Under the pieces are notes generated by a model that worked only from the letters and a program-made list of their open reading frames with translations, did no database searches and had not been told where the DNA came from. From Akanthomyces muscarius (Eukaryota; Ascomycota; Sordariomycetes; Hypocreales; Cordycipitaceae): a stretch of DNA of 64,000 nucleotides. The stretch spans positions 1,612,001-1,676,000 of the forward strand of contig NC_079243.1 of assembly GCF_028009165.1 (NCBI RefSeq). Reading direction: 5' to 3'. Below are positions 34,048 through 45,300 of the stretch, piece after piece (position 1 is the first letter of the stretch; each line of letters begins with the position of its first letter). The translations under genes were made by a program, and so were the position numbers.

Positions 34048-35258
34048 ATGCAGAGATCAACCATGACCACAGACAATAATGCTCCGCCTCCAAAGAGCGG
34101 AATCAAGCGTACAAGTTACAAGTCTGCTACCTATCGCGGAGATGGTATCGCCGTTACCAGTGACATCAACGGCCGAAGAAGAGCGCGAAAAGCCTGCGAG
34201 AACTGTCGCTCGAAGAAAACCAAAGTATTTGACCATCTATATCTGCGAACGCACATCATAGCTCTTCGTACCCGTAACTGACCGATCCTCAATGTACAGT
34301 GTGACGGAGAATTTCCTTGCAACCGCTGTAAAGACCGAGGCCTCATCTGCACCGTTGGGACCAAAAAGAGGAGAGAGTACAAAAAGATGCCTGGGGTGTA
34401 TGTCTTTTTCATCCATCGGCGTCCGAATCGCAGTCACTAATTCAAGACCTTGCCAGTTATGCTGAAGTTCTTGAAGGCAACCAGCTGACCATGGCTGCCG
34501 CTATCCAGAGACCTTATCGCATGATTCGCAGATCGGAACCTTGGGAGCTTGACGAGCCCGGTCTGAATGACAACGGTCAACCCATCGTTCACAACATTGC
34601 GCAGATGCTTAGATGCATCCATCCCGGCAGCGTTCAGCTTCTTAGCCATCCAGTGTTAGCGGAAGATGAGCCCACTGTGGCTGAGCTAGCTCGTTGGCTT
34701 GAAGAACGGCAACTTCACGAACTAGAGATATCAGAATGGCTCGGCCCCGGCGCCACCTGTTCTGACTCTGCCGCCAGCGGGTTCAGTTCGGACAATTATG
34801 CTAAATGTGGCGCCTCGCTTGACCTCGGCGGGCTCAGGGCTTCTTCACCGAAAGATTACACAACAGCTCCCAGAGGCCACGATACGATTTTAAGCGACGC
34901 AGAAAGCCTCGCGAATGTAACAGATGCGACACTCCGTGATACTTTTGTCAGTCTGGAGAAACATTCATTGTTTCCGAAGCAGTTGCCCACACTGCCGCTC
35001 TTCTCGCCCTGGGCCACAGACCTTGATGGAGCGCGCCGAAACCAGCAACCTCGGCAGTACCGGCCACTACTGAGTGCAGGGTCTATGCCTTCCCTGCAAC
35101 ATCCAAACCCACTAACGATGAGTTTCAATGACCTAGACGGGAAATTGGGGACTAGTCTACTTGATACGCTGCTTGATACCAATTCAGCTCTTGAGATGGG
35201 CATGTTCGATGCAAGTATAAACTTCAATCTTGACTTTGCCTCGTCGGTGAATCAATGA
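34048..35258 (+). CDS. Zn2Cys6 transcription factor (regulator 1)
   Basis: Fungal binuclear-zinc DNA-binding regulator, nuclear. Exons 34048-34224, 34300-34397 and 34457-35258 total 1,077 nt, or 358 residues. The 75-nt intron 1 lies directly before the third cysteine; splicing restores a perfect Zn2Cys6 cluster (ACENCRSKKTK then CDGEFPCNRCKDRGLIC) with spacing C-X2-C-X6-C-X5-C-X2-C-X6-C. Intron 2 (34398-34456) uses GTATGT and joins KKMPGV to YAEVLEGNQL; an alternative 38-nt intron at 34396-34433 would also keep frame but is too short. The region after it (PELNDxGQPIVHNIAQ-like) resembles a small class of Zn2Cys6 proteins without the large fungal_trans domain. The C-terminal half is acidic and Ser/Leu-rich, plausible as an activation domain. 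An internal ATG at 34063 is an alternative start. Confidence 0.87.
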
Positions 35259-35499
35259 TAAGTTGTAGCACGCAATACATTGAAGCAGAGTCTCTACTGA
35301 TCGGACCATGCTTTCTGTTCTTTAGGTTACTTTTCTTTTTAGGTAGATACATACAGGAATAAAAAGGTGACATGTTAAATGACATCGTGGGAATATAGTA
35401 GTTATATGACTAGTCAACGTATATCCTTGGGGTCACTTCGTCTGTTCATATAGAGTGAGACTATTAAAGCTGACATTAGAGCGGCATTATATTGTTGTA

Positions 35500-37030
35500 T
35501 TACACTTCTTTCGAACACGACTGATCGTAGCACTCGATCGCTATCTCCGAGATGCTCAGCCACTCTTGACAAGCTTTCAAAGTCTTACGATCGCTGATGA
35601 TAGTGTCAGCTGGCGGCACAGGCAGAAAGGCACTGTTTAGCCGCTCGTTGACAGCATCTCGCATCTTTTTGATGCACAGGCGTCTCTCATGGAACCCCAG
35701 CGGCGTGTCAAGATCTGGCCACAACGCGCCCATGAGCAGTATAGCTGTCTCATAATTCGCCAAGTACATTTTCAACAAAAAGTCGCTACCATTTTCGAGC
35801 TTCGATGGAGCCTCCGGGACGAATCGTAGCCAGTTCCGAATAGGAAACATTGCATAGAGCTCTTTTTCAACGGAGTCGCCGGCCAGCGGCGAGTGCAGGA
35901 TGTTGTAAATGAAATTGTGAAGGTCTTGCACGGCTGCTCTGACATCTGCAGATAGCTCGCACCGTGACAATGTGACTGTGGACTCCTTCATCTGCTCCAA
36001 GAATGGGTAGAACGTATGGGATGAGGGGGATGCACAGGTTGGCAGTTCAGTGCCTGTCACCCGCGGAACATGGACCAATTGACCTGACCTGTCATTCTCA
36101 GGCATAAGCTGTCACGACTTTTGTCAGCAAAACACTTCTATTGCGTATATACAGGCTGCAATAGCATACTGCAAGTGTCCCCTTTAATAGCTGTGCATAC
36201 TCTCCTCTGATGAAGTGTCAGCGACGTGATTGGCGGACCAAGACGCTGGAGCTTACGGGTCTGTACTATACCACGCCAAGAGGACTGCCGATTCTAGAAG
36301 ACCTTGAAGGGAAAACTGATCAAGACCGGCACTCGAATTAGCGATTCCTAGGTATGCAGTCATGCCCTGTATTGCGGAGCCTCTGTAGCGAAGCTCAACT
36401 TGCCTCAAGACTGACGACTGTGTCAAGGCTCCAAGGTGACTGGCGCTGAGGCTACACAAGCTTTGGCGTAGATATGGGAATCTGCCGGCCATGGATAGCG
36501 ATCTGCCATATTTTAGGGCCCTGAAACAACGTTGTAGGCTCAGCTGGGTCTCGTACCTTGAGAATTGACCAATGCCAGCCAGTAGTCCTCGCTGCTCGAA
36601 TGTTTCAAGCTGTTTCCGTACAACGCAGAGATGGAAAAGAAGGTTCTGCTCTTGCTCGGAAGTTGGATTCGGCCATCCATACTGCGATACAATGGACAAG
36701 TGCGTGGAAGAGTACATTGCCGAGGATGATGGATCGGTGACGATGCTTGTAGATCTGGCGCGGGCTCCTACATTTGCGGATCCGGCGCTGCCGCGAGTTT
36801 GTTCACCACTTGCTCTGTTGTATGTACACGAGGTGACCGAACCCGCATTTGCTAGCCGCTGGCACTGTGTACTGCGTTGCGAGGGCAGGGTTAGCTTTGG
36901 TGATGCGACTCAACAAGCCGCAGGTGACAAACCATTGTGGTTTCAATTCATCGCATTTGATTCGGCGTTGCCGGCAGATATCGCAACCACTTCGCACTTT
37001 CCGATGCGTTCGTTTCATCCTGGTTCTCAT
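35500..37030 (-). CDS. Zn2Cys6 transcription factor (regulator 2)
   Basis: Second binuclear-zinc regulator. Best model: exons 37030-36933, 36871-36257, 36168-36153 and 36108-35500, total 1,338 nt, or 445 residues. Exon 1 gives the basic SGCDICRQRRIKCDELKPQ; splicing with donor GTTTGT adds CTQCQRLANAGSVTSCTYN. Cysteine spacing is C-X2-C-X6-C-X6-C-X2-C-X11-C, and the last gap is longer than usual. The third exon is only 16 nt; without it the frame does not connect, with it the join reads DP-MLLQP-LMPEN. The C-terminal half has helical segments typical of fungal Zn2Cys6 proteins (FPIRNWLRFV, YETAILLMGALWPDL, WLSISEIAIECY). It is 241 bp from the stop of regulator 1 and divergent from the transporter gene. 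The middle exon could hide a 36-nt in-frame intron near 36530-36560, but that is too short to call. Confidence 0.78.
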
Positions 37031-38160
37031 ATGGGTGTTTCTTGAGCTTCACCCGCGTCGCTCCCATCACTGAAGATGAGACAGTTATTTCGTCACGTGA
37101 CCCGAGTTCGCTTTTGCCTTAGCGTAGCTCAATAAGATTTAGTTTTTGAGCGTTTGCAATACACTTGTAGGTATGTTTTGTGATGAATAGGATGCGAATT
37201 ACCTTGCAGCAAAAACACGCCTCCATGGTGCCGAAGATGCTCAGCACCACAATGAGAAAAATCTTCATGATTTCAAGAACTCCGTTCACGTACCATTCAA
37301 TTTTTTCACCAGTAATCGCTTCCCTAGGACGATGCCTTGTGCTCTCAGGGCTCTCGTCCAGAATGGAACATTGGTCTCGAAGGCAAGATGGTAGTCCATC
37401 AGGGGTGCCGCAGCTCAAAACCCACTCTGGAACAAGCTTGATTGTTCTTCTTTTCCTGTCTTCAACGGTAGGGATCCGGGATTTTGATTTAACCATCAGT
37501 TACCACCATCTTATGGTTGAAGAACTGTATATTGTCCTTCTTTTCGAGTCAAGGATGTCATGTACTCATGTCGGTAGTGGCCTCACTGAGCGGGCTGTCG
37601 CGAAGCCAGACAACACAACCCCTCACCGCATTTTTTTTCCTGTTGCAAATTCTCAAGTTGGGCTTCTTCCGAAACCAAGGTCGTGATTCGATAGCTCGTC
37701 GGAGGCCGACACAATCTACTGTTAGGCCCGTTCATGATGCAGCGCTACGTGAATCCGGTGAGCTTGGAGCAAAAAGCCATGGCGACAAAGAAGCGATTCG
37801 GGAGAGCTCAAGAGCAATAGCAATAGCGAAGAAGTGAACCGGTCGCTGAAAGAATCCATAATTAATGAAACGAAAAATGGAGTTAATTGGATTTAAGATG
37901 TTTTTCGCGCGGCAATTCGGCGTCCAGGCGAGTGCTTATGGCATACAAGACATCGGCGGTTAGATCGGACACCAGCTCCCCCTCATCGGGCTGGTCCGCC
38001 AGAGATCGCCGCCACATCTCCAGCTCTCTCCAGCTCTCCGGCTGCCGTGCTACTCAACACGTCGTTGTTCCATCATTTCCAGTCGCGAGGATTCGTTATC
38101 CATCCATCCGCCACTTCTTATAGACGAAAAAGTGTTGCATCGAGTACAAGAGCCGGAAAG
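37031..38160. promoter_or_regulatory. Divergent region between regulator 2 and transporter
   Basis: 1.13 kb between start codons reading apart. It contains one ATG-started minus-strand open frame at 37496-37119 (125 codons) with a basic N-terminus and one hydrophobic stretch (IMKIFLIVVLSIFG); I recognise no family and see no clear splice partners, so I do not call it a gene. Otherwise nothing identifiable. Confidence 0.45.
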
Positions 38161-39986
38161 ATGGCAGACGACAAAGAAGACCGCGTCGTTAGCGATGAGC
38201 AGATCGCTCAGCCTCTCGATCAGCGCGCGATGAAGCCGTTGCTGCGCAAGATTGACTTGTAGTAAGCAATTTACCACAAACTAATTCTTGACAATGCCAA
38301 AATTCATTGAAAGTAATACTGGGAAAAGCCTTTTGCCCATCATGTGCGCGACCTACATGTTCCAGTTTCTCGACAAGTCCGCTCTAAGCAACGCCGCCAT
38401 CCTCGGCATCCGGCCCGACCTGGCCCTCTCCGGCGGCGACTACTCCTGGGCGGCTGCCATCTACTACTTTGGCTTTCTCGTCGCGTCCTATCCCGCGGCG
38501 TGGATCATGGTACGGATGCCCGTGGCCAAGTTTATGGCCGTGTCCGTGTAAGTTGAGGCCCTTAGTGTTGATGGCCTGGTAGCTGCCCACGGGTGCAAAT
38601 CCACTGACTCTGAAAGCAGATTTCTTTGGGGGAGCGTTCTAATGATGATGGCGCTCCCGCATAACGCCACCGGCCTGCTCACCGTGCGCTTCTTCCTCGG
38701 CGTGTGCGAGGCGCCGCTTGGCCCCGGGCTCACCATCATCGTGGCCATGTGGTACCGGCGCTCCGAGCAGCCGCTGCGGCACGCCGCGTGGTTTGCGGGC
38801 AACTCGGTCGCCGGCATCTTTGGCGGCATCGTCGCCTACGGCATCGGCCACATTCACTCAGTGGCACCCTGGAAGGTAAAGGAAAACTGTACATTCGGGC
38901 TACTAGTACGATGGGTCGGCCAAGCTAATGTAGATGTCCACCGCAAATATAGGCACTGTTTCTCATTTTTGGAGCTGCGACGGTCTTGTTCGCGGCCATC
39001 GTCCTGGCCATGCTGCCCGACATCCCGGCCAAGGCCCGGTGCCTATCCAAAGCGGAACGAGACATGGCTGTGGCGCGCGTTAGCAAAAACATGACGGGCA
39101 TCCGCAACAACGAATACAAGTGGTATCAGGTGCGCGAGGCGCTCCTGGATGTCAAGACCTGGCTACTTGCCGTTGTACAGTTCTGCGCATGCGTTGCGAA
39201 TGGGGCAAGCAGTGTAAGTCACTCCATCCATCACAGCAAGACCGAAATAAGCAACTAAGTCTATGTAAAACCAAGTTTTCGTCGATTGTCATCAAAGGCT
39301 TTGGATTCACTGAGCTCAACACCTTGCTGCTCTACTCCGGTGAGTACCTCTCGCAGCTCTGCTTCATCATCCTCGTGACTTGGATCAGCACGCGCATCCA
39401 CAACATCCGGACATACTGCCTGGCTGCCTGCGTTCTCTTGGGCATGCTGGGCGGGCTGCTCATCCGGCAGCTCCCGCCGCATCTGAAATGGGGTCGCTAC
39501 ACCGGCGTCCTCATCCGCGCCAGCTTCGCCGCGTATTTTCCGCTCGTCATGGCCATGCTTTCCGGCAACACGGCCGGCTTCACAAAAAAGACGACGACAA
39601 ATGCCATGGTACGTGAGAAAAGTCTCTCCCGCGTTCTTAATCTTCTATCTTTTCTTGTCTCGAGTGGCTTCCGGGGCTGTTGGCTTACTGTTCGACAGAT
39701 CTTCATGGCCTTTTGCGCCGGAAACATTGTTGGCCCGCAGCTGTACTTTGGGTCAGAGGCGCCGAGTTATCCGTCCGGCTTCCTATCTCTCATCATCTGT
39801 CTCGGGGTTGCATTTGTGGCGAGTCTGTTGTTGCGGTTCTATCTTGTTCGGGAGAACAGACGCCGAGACGCAGAGCAGCTCTCGGCGCCGGGCGATGCAG
39901 TGGCGGTCAACAGCCTCGACGATGAGGTGCTGAACGCGATGGACCTGACGGATAAAGAGATGCCACAATTTCGATATGTGTATTAG
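38161..39986 (+). CDS. MFS anion:cation symporter (allantoate permease family)
   Basis: Plasma-membrane transporter for an organic anion or small acid. Six exons: 38161-38261, 38329-38547, 38620-38875, 38953-39213, 39276-39608 and 39699-39986, total 1,458 nt, or 485 residues. All donors are GT (GTAAGC, GTAAGT, GTAAAG, GTAAGT, GTACGT). Visible: cytosolic N-terminus MADDKEDRVVSDEQ; first membrane segment with LPIMCATYMFQFLDKSALSN, a hallmark of the Dal5/allantoate-permease branch; RFFLGVCEAPLGPGL in segment 4; and the late TTTNAM-IFMAFCAGNIVGPQL and SEAPSYPSGF, also diagnostic. About 12 membrane segments fit the length. The substrate is not readable: relatives carry allantoate, nicotinate, pantothenate, biotin or tartrate-type acids. 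It is divergent from regulator 2, an arrangement often seen for a regulator and its transporter target. Confidence 0.9.
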
Positions 39987-40433
39987 CGTCGGGGTGGTGG
40001 GTGTGGCACGCAAGACTGTCGTTCAGCGAAATTACCAAGCGCGAGAGCTAGTTTGCCACCCGTTTCTGACTTGGGCGGGATGGGGAAAGAGGCAGGCTAC
40101 GGATGTAAGAGTCACTGCTGGAATATAGAAAGCAAGAGAAGCTTGGACATAAACCATGATGGCAAAAGTCAAGAAAGACTAATACTTTTTCACTGATGTG
40201 GCTGATAAATCAGAGAGTCCTCTGCTTTCGCCGCACGGAGCTGACCTACACCAGTAGAGGTATAGCGCCATCAGCGATCCGTTAGCGCCAACGCCCGCTA
40301 GAACCAGGCCGAAACTAGCCTGTAACCCGATTTCCTGGCAGAATATTCCATCATCCGTCCGTCGAGTCCAGATTGCATTCTTGCCATTCCCAACCACGAA
40401 ACCGCACCACGACGCCGTCGCATACACACAATC
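39987..40433. other. Intergenic: transporter 3' region and CWC24 promoter
   Basis: 447 bp between transporter stop and CWC24 start on the same strand. No gene or recognisable site. Confidence 0.6.
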
Positions 40434-41444
40434 ATGGACTCTGAAGCTGCGGCCGCCGCCCCGGTCGCCATGTTCAAAAAGCGCGGCGCCAAGGGCAAAG
40501 CCAACATCCGCAAGCGGCCCGCGACGCCCCCGCCCGCCGGCAGCGACAGCGACAGCGACTACTCGTCGTCCGAGGACGAGTCGGGCCAGCGCGTCAAGCG
40601 CCGCAAGAAGACGGCCGTCGTGACAGCCTCATCAAAGGCCACCGGCGCTGCCACTGCCGGAAGAGAACTCACAGCGTCCGCGTACACGGCCGATCGCCGG
40701 GCCCCCATCACCTCCGCCAACGACGCCACCAAGCAGAGCAATTGGTACGACGAGCACGCCGCCGATGCGCTGTCGGCCAAGAACCTGCTTGGCTCGTCAT
40801 CAGCACGAACTACAACTACGTCTTCGACTGCACCGGACGGCACGTACAGGGGCCTCGCGAATCAGACGTCCTACATCACCAAGAACCCCGACGCGCCTCA
40901 GCGGTCCGTCGGCCCCATGAAGGCCGCCACCAACATCCGCACCATCACCGTTATGGATTTCGCCCCCGACGTGTGCAAGGACTACAAGAAGACGGGCTTC
41001 TGCGGCTTCGGCGACAACTGCAAATACCTGCACTCGCGCGAGGACGTCAAGCAGGGGTGGCAGATGGACAAGGAGTGGGACGTGGTCTCCAAGGGCAAGA
41101 CGCATCTCGCCGGCACCGTCGTAGCCAATGCGAATCGTGATAAACCAGCTGTAACGGGCGATGATGCAGAGGAAGAGGCGATGCTGGAGAAGATTCCGTT
41201 CAAGTGCATTATTTGCGAGGGCGACTACCGCGAGCCGGTGATTACGCGCTGCGGGCACTACTTTTGCGAGCCCTGCGCGCTGAAGCGCTACCGCAAGGAC
41301 CCGTCGTGCGCGGCGTGCGGCGCCGGTACGAATGGCGTGTTCAATTCGGCCAAGAAGCTGAAGAAACTGCTGGAGAAGAAGAAGGAGAGGGCGGAGAAGA
41401 GGAAGCTGGCGGAGGAGGGGGAGGGGGGCGAAGACAAGGCCTAG
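40434..41444 (+). CDS. CWC24: Pre-mRNA splicing factor CWC24 (RNF113 family)
   Basis: Spliceosomal protein that binds the 5' splice site and protects it before the first catalytic step. Single exon, 336 residues. Acidic/basic low-complexity N-terminus (SDSDSDYSSSEDES), conserved QSNWYDEHAADALSAKNLLG, a CCCH zinc finger with Cys181, Cys190, Cys196 and His200 (spacing X8, X5, X3), and a C3HC4 RING at about 258-295 (CIIC, RCGHYFCEPC, CAAC). The C-terminal tail is a Lys/Glu helix. The CCCH-plus-RING order is specific to CWC24/RNF113. Met13 (MFKKRG) is an alternative start. SLU7, another splicing factor, lies 33 kb away in the same window; no functional link is implied. Confidence 0.95.
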   Translation: MDSEAAAAAPVAMFKKRGAKGKANIRKRPATPPPAGSDSDSDYSSSEDESGQRVKRRKKTAVVTASSKATGAATAGRELTASAYTADRRAPITSANDATKQSNWYDEHAADALSAKNLLGSSSARTTTTSSTAPDGTYRGLANQTSYITKNPDAPQRSVGPMKAATNIRTITVMDFAPDVCKDYKKTGFCGFGDNCKYLHSREDVKQGWQMDKEWDVVSKGKTHLAGTVVANANRDKPAVTGDDAEEEAMLEKIPFKCIICEGDYREPVITRCGHYFCEPCALKRYRKDPSCAACGAGTNGVFNSAKKLKKLLEKKKERAEKRKLAEEGEGGEDKA

Positions 41445-42328
41445 GAAGGGGGGGTTGACGACGTGACGAATTTCTGTGTTTACTAAAAATAAAAAGATCC
41501 TTGGCATGGGCAAGGGGGTAGAGGAGATGTAGCATTTAGAGGAGCGGAATACCCAAATTGCATTTATTATTTGTTATCATGTCCAGTCTCAACTACCGTC
41601 AGATGTTCAGATTCTCCACAATCGCTGGCACTTTTTGTTCTATCTTTTCAAGTCCAAGTAGTCGCCTTTCTGCTTTTCATTGTTTCTGATGGATTCTATC
41701 TGCCTGGTTTGTTTTGTTTTCTCCGCTTCCCTCAAGACATGACTCTGCATGCAAACCACAAAATCGACGACATGGCATTCATAGTGTCACTATACAGACT
41801 CTGACATATGTATACGAAACAAGCCACCAGTATTTCGGGACGTTCAATTTTCTTCAACGGTGCTGCCCGCAGACGTTGAAACTTGTCCCACATGCTTTTG
41901 TGTCTCGGCTCTGTTACTCTCCGGCAGCCTTGTGCAGCTACCTGCAGCTGGGTCGGCGCCCACAACACCTTACTGGCCTTCGTTCCCACGTTCCCTAGCC
42001 GTAGCCAACAAGAACGTGCATATAGCCGCCGAGTAAGCTCAACCCCTGAGACGTGCATACGCCTGTGGCAAGCCACATTCCTTCAATGAATGTTGCTGGA
42101 TGAAGATGACGGCTGCCGTATTTGGAAGTAAAGATTCAATTTCCATTGGCCTGGCTACGTGTGAGTTCTCTACCGCAATATCATCGAAAACATACCACTT
42201 CTGAGAATATTCTACTCGACTTCAACGGAGAACTGCGCGGTAGCCTTTGATGCGCCATCTCGAATCGTCTTCGTGCTTCTGAAGGTTTCTGACGCGCTCA
42301 ATCGTGACTGGATAATTCAACGTTGAAC
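41445..42328. other. Intergenic between CWC24 and GHKL ATPase gene
   Basis: 884 bp with no supportable gene. It should contain the CWC24 3' untranslated region and the promoter of the ATPase/DUF3883 gene. Overlapping short frames on both strands lack motifs. Confidence 0.55.
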
Positions 42329-45300
42329 ATGGCCAGCCAAATAAGCAAAACTCAGGCGAAGCACGTCGTGCAGGGGCTTGCAGAGCAATGGGGTTTCCTG
42401 GACAAGGACATGATGGATGACATCGAGCGGTTCAACGAGGATTACCGTCGCAAAATCGACAAGAGCTTCCTTTCGCTGGAAACTGCGGCTGCGCATTCCG
42501 TCAAAACGGACTTTTATTCTCCTCACGACACCTACGGACTGCAGAGCTAACTATAAGCTTTAGACTAGCGAAAGAACTGTACAGCAGTAATGCGCGCTTC
42601 ATCTTTGAGCTCCTTCAAAACGCGGACGATAACAAGTTCTCCGAGGCGAAAAAGGCGGGCACAGTGCCTCGCATCACTTTTAAAGTATACGATTCCCACC
42701 TTGTTGTGGAATGCAACGAAGACGGCTTTACGGAGAGGGACTTGACGGCGATTTGTCATGTCGGTCAAAGTACCAAATCTAGTGACTACGGATACATTGG
42801 CGCGAAGGGAATCGGGTTCAAGTCAGTTTTTATCGTGGCTACCGAGGTTTATATCCAGTCCGGAAACTTCTCTTTCAAGTTTGAGAACAAGAAAGACGAC
42901 CCAGGACTTGGCATGGTCCGGCCGATTTGGGTTGACTCAAGCGAAACGCTGGCTGCGCCCCTTACGCGTATGACACTTTGCTTGCGCGACGACGAGCCGG
43001 GCTCGGGCGATCTGCGAAGCCACGTAGTCAGCCAGCTGGATACTTTGCAAGAATCTTGTTTATTATTCCTGAAAAAGCTACAGTGCATCAGGACCGAACA
43101 TTACAAAGACGGCCGTCTGTTGAGGAGCACAGAACTCAAGAAGGCCGTCATTGACGATTTTCGTATTCGCGTAAATCGCTCCTCTGTCTCTGATAAGCAG
43201 GAGGCGATCAAATCCCAACTGTACCACGTCACCAAGTTGAAGGCCCATGATTTGCCGTGGAGCCAGGGTCGCAGCTCTCCAACGTCGGAGAATGCCAGAG
43301 CCAACGCCTCAAGTGCCGAGGTTATTTTGGCGTTCCCTCTGACAGAGGAATTTGCTCCGCTGTGCGCAGATAGACAGCATCTCTTTGCTTTCCTGCCTCT
43401 CGGTGAACACGGCTACAAGGTGAGTAAACGGTTTTTCTTTCTGAACGCTAGTGAATACTAACACGTCGGAGTTCATTATTCATTCCGACTTTGATACTAA
43501 AGTCGACCGTGAAGGGATCGTCATTACATCTAAGCGCAACCATGCACTTCGGAAATGGATCGCAGCAGCCTTTGTTAGCGCCATCGTTGAGTTCTGCGAT
43601 CATCCAACTCTATGCTACCAGTGGCCTCTGTTCCTACCAGATTTGGAGGAAACAAAATGGGACAGCTTTTGGGTGGGCTTGAATTCTGAAATTCGACAGC
43701 AATTGAGCGAAGCCGAGGTTCTGAGGTCGCGCACAAAACGCCAGCCCCGACGCATCAGAGATATTCGGCGCCTTCCCGAGGATGAACAGCTCGATGGCGA
43801 ACCGCTGTTCACCGACGATGAGAAGGATATGTTTATCTCTCCAAGATATCAGCTTACGACGTTAAACATCTTAATGGATTACGGGCTCACTTTTCTGAAT
43901 CTCAATGAGTTCTTTGACTTCGTCGAGAAAGATTTGAACAGTCCAGAGCCGCGTCTACACGGCCATTCAACTGAGGCGTGGCAATCTGCTGTTGCCAAGC
44001 TCTTTTGCTCATGGTTGGACCAAAAGCTTGCCATTGCGCAGCGACTCAAATCACTTTCATTGATACCTTTGGCTAAGAGGACTTGGACCAGCGCAAACAC
44101 ATCGACTGTCTACTTTCCAACAACCAAGGGTTACACTATCCCGCACTGCCTTGATCTCGACATTCTGGATCCTGATGCAATGGTCAATCCCTATCGGCGA
44201 GCGTTATTCGTTCAGCTCGGCATATCTCATCTGCTTCCAGGTGATGTCCAGTCGTCGATTACTCGAGCTTTTCGTGGAAGCATAAACCACGCGAACATCC
44301 GTGAATGTTTCCACTTTCTGTACTACACGCATTTGGACACATCGTCGGTCATCCGCCCTTCCCAGTTGAGTATTGTTACAAATAGCAACCGGTGGACTTC
44401 CGTGACAACGAATGACATTTATTTGCATTCTTCCACGGACCCTTACAGCGCCAAGGTACTTCTAGCTGCATCGGACTCCGCGCCTGGTCTGGCCGTTGAT
44501 TTCACCCATCCACTGTATATGATTGATATGCCGAGTCCGCCAACACCCGCGCATCCGACTTGGGAGCGATGGTTGTATGATTTTTTATTGGTGCGAGAGC
44601 GGCTGCGTTTGGTTTCACTTGAAACGAATCAATTCTCTAGTGCTCTCGTGTATATATTGGAGCACCGGCCACTGTCTTTTTTGAGCTTGCTTGCGCACTT
44701 ACAGCATGATGAAGGCAGTCAGCTTTGTTCCAATCGTTTTCTTAGAACGAAAATGCGTGACATAGAGGCCCAGAAGCTTTGCCAAGTTACCTATTCGACC
44801 TTGTTGCGGGATACTTGGCTACCGCTCCAGAGTCTCAGGCAGCGAGCGAAATACTATCTTGACGATTTCGTCGCAGGCTCTGGTGAAGGCTTCCCTTTTC
44901 TGAAGATTGACCTTTCGGAAACTGCAGGCCAAGTAGACTCAAAATGGCAGTTTCTATATCGACATTTTTCTGTCGGCCACGAAGAAAACTTGGATTTTCT
45001 TCTGCATCTTCTGAGTTTCATATGGCGTTTCCGAAGTGACAACATTTCAGTTGCGCAGGCTCAGCGCGTCTACGACCTCTATGTCGCCATAGCGGCAAAA
45101 CATGCAGCTCAGATAGATTCAGCAAGTACAGCAACAAAACTCAAGTCTGTGAATTTCCTCCTCTGATCAAATACTATACTAACGAGACATGCAGGAATTA
45201 CTTCTATGAGAAGGCTATTCTTGTGCCGTTGGAAGACCAGACTTGCTTCAAGCATACGAAAGATTGCGTCTGGCAGGGGCCAGCCACGTTGCGTACGAAG

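Noticed and set aside
34396..34433. 38-nt intron as the second intron of regulator 1
   Set aside because: Frame is kept but it is too short for a fungal intron; the 59-nt alternative at 34398-34456 has a better donor and restores the family sequence.
36526..36561. 36-nt in-frame intron in exon 2 of regulator 2
   Set aside because: GT and AG are present but the length is below what fungal spliceosomes normally remove.
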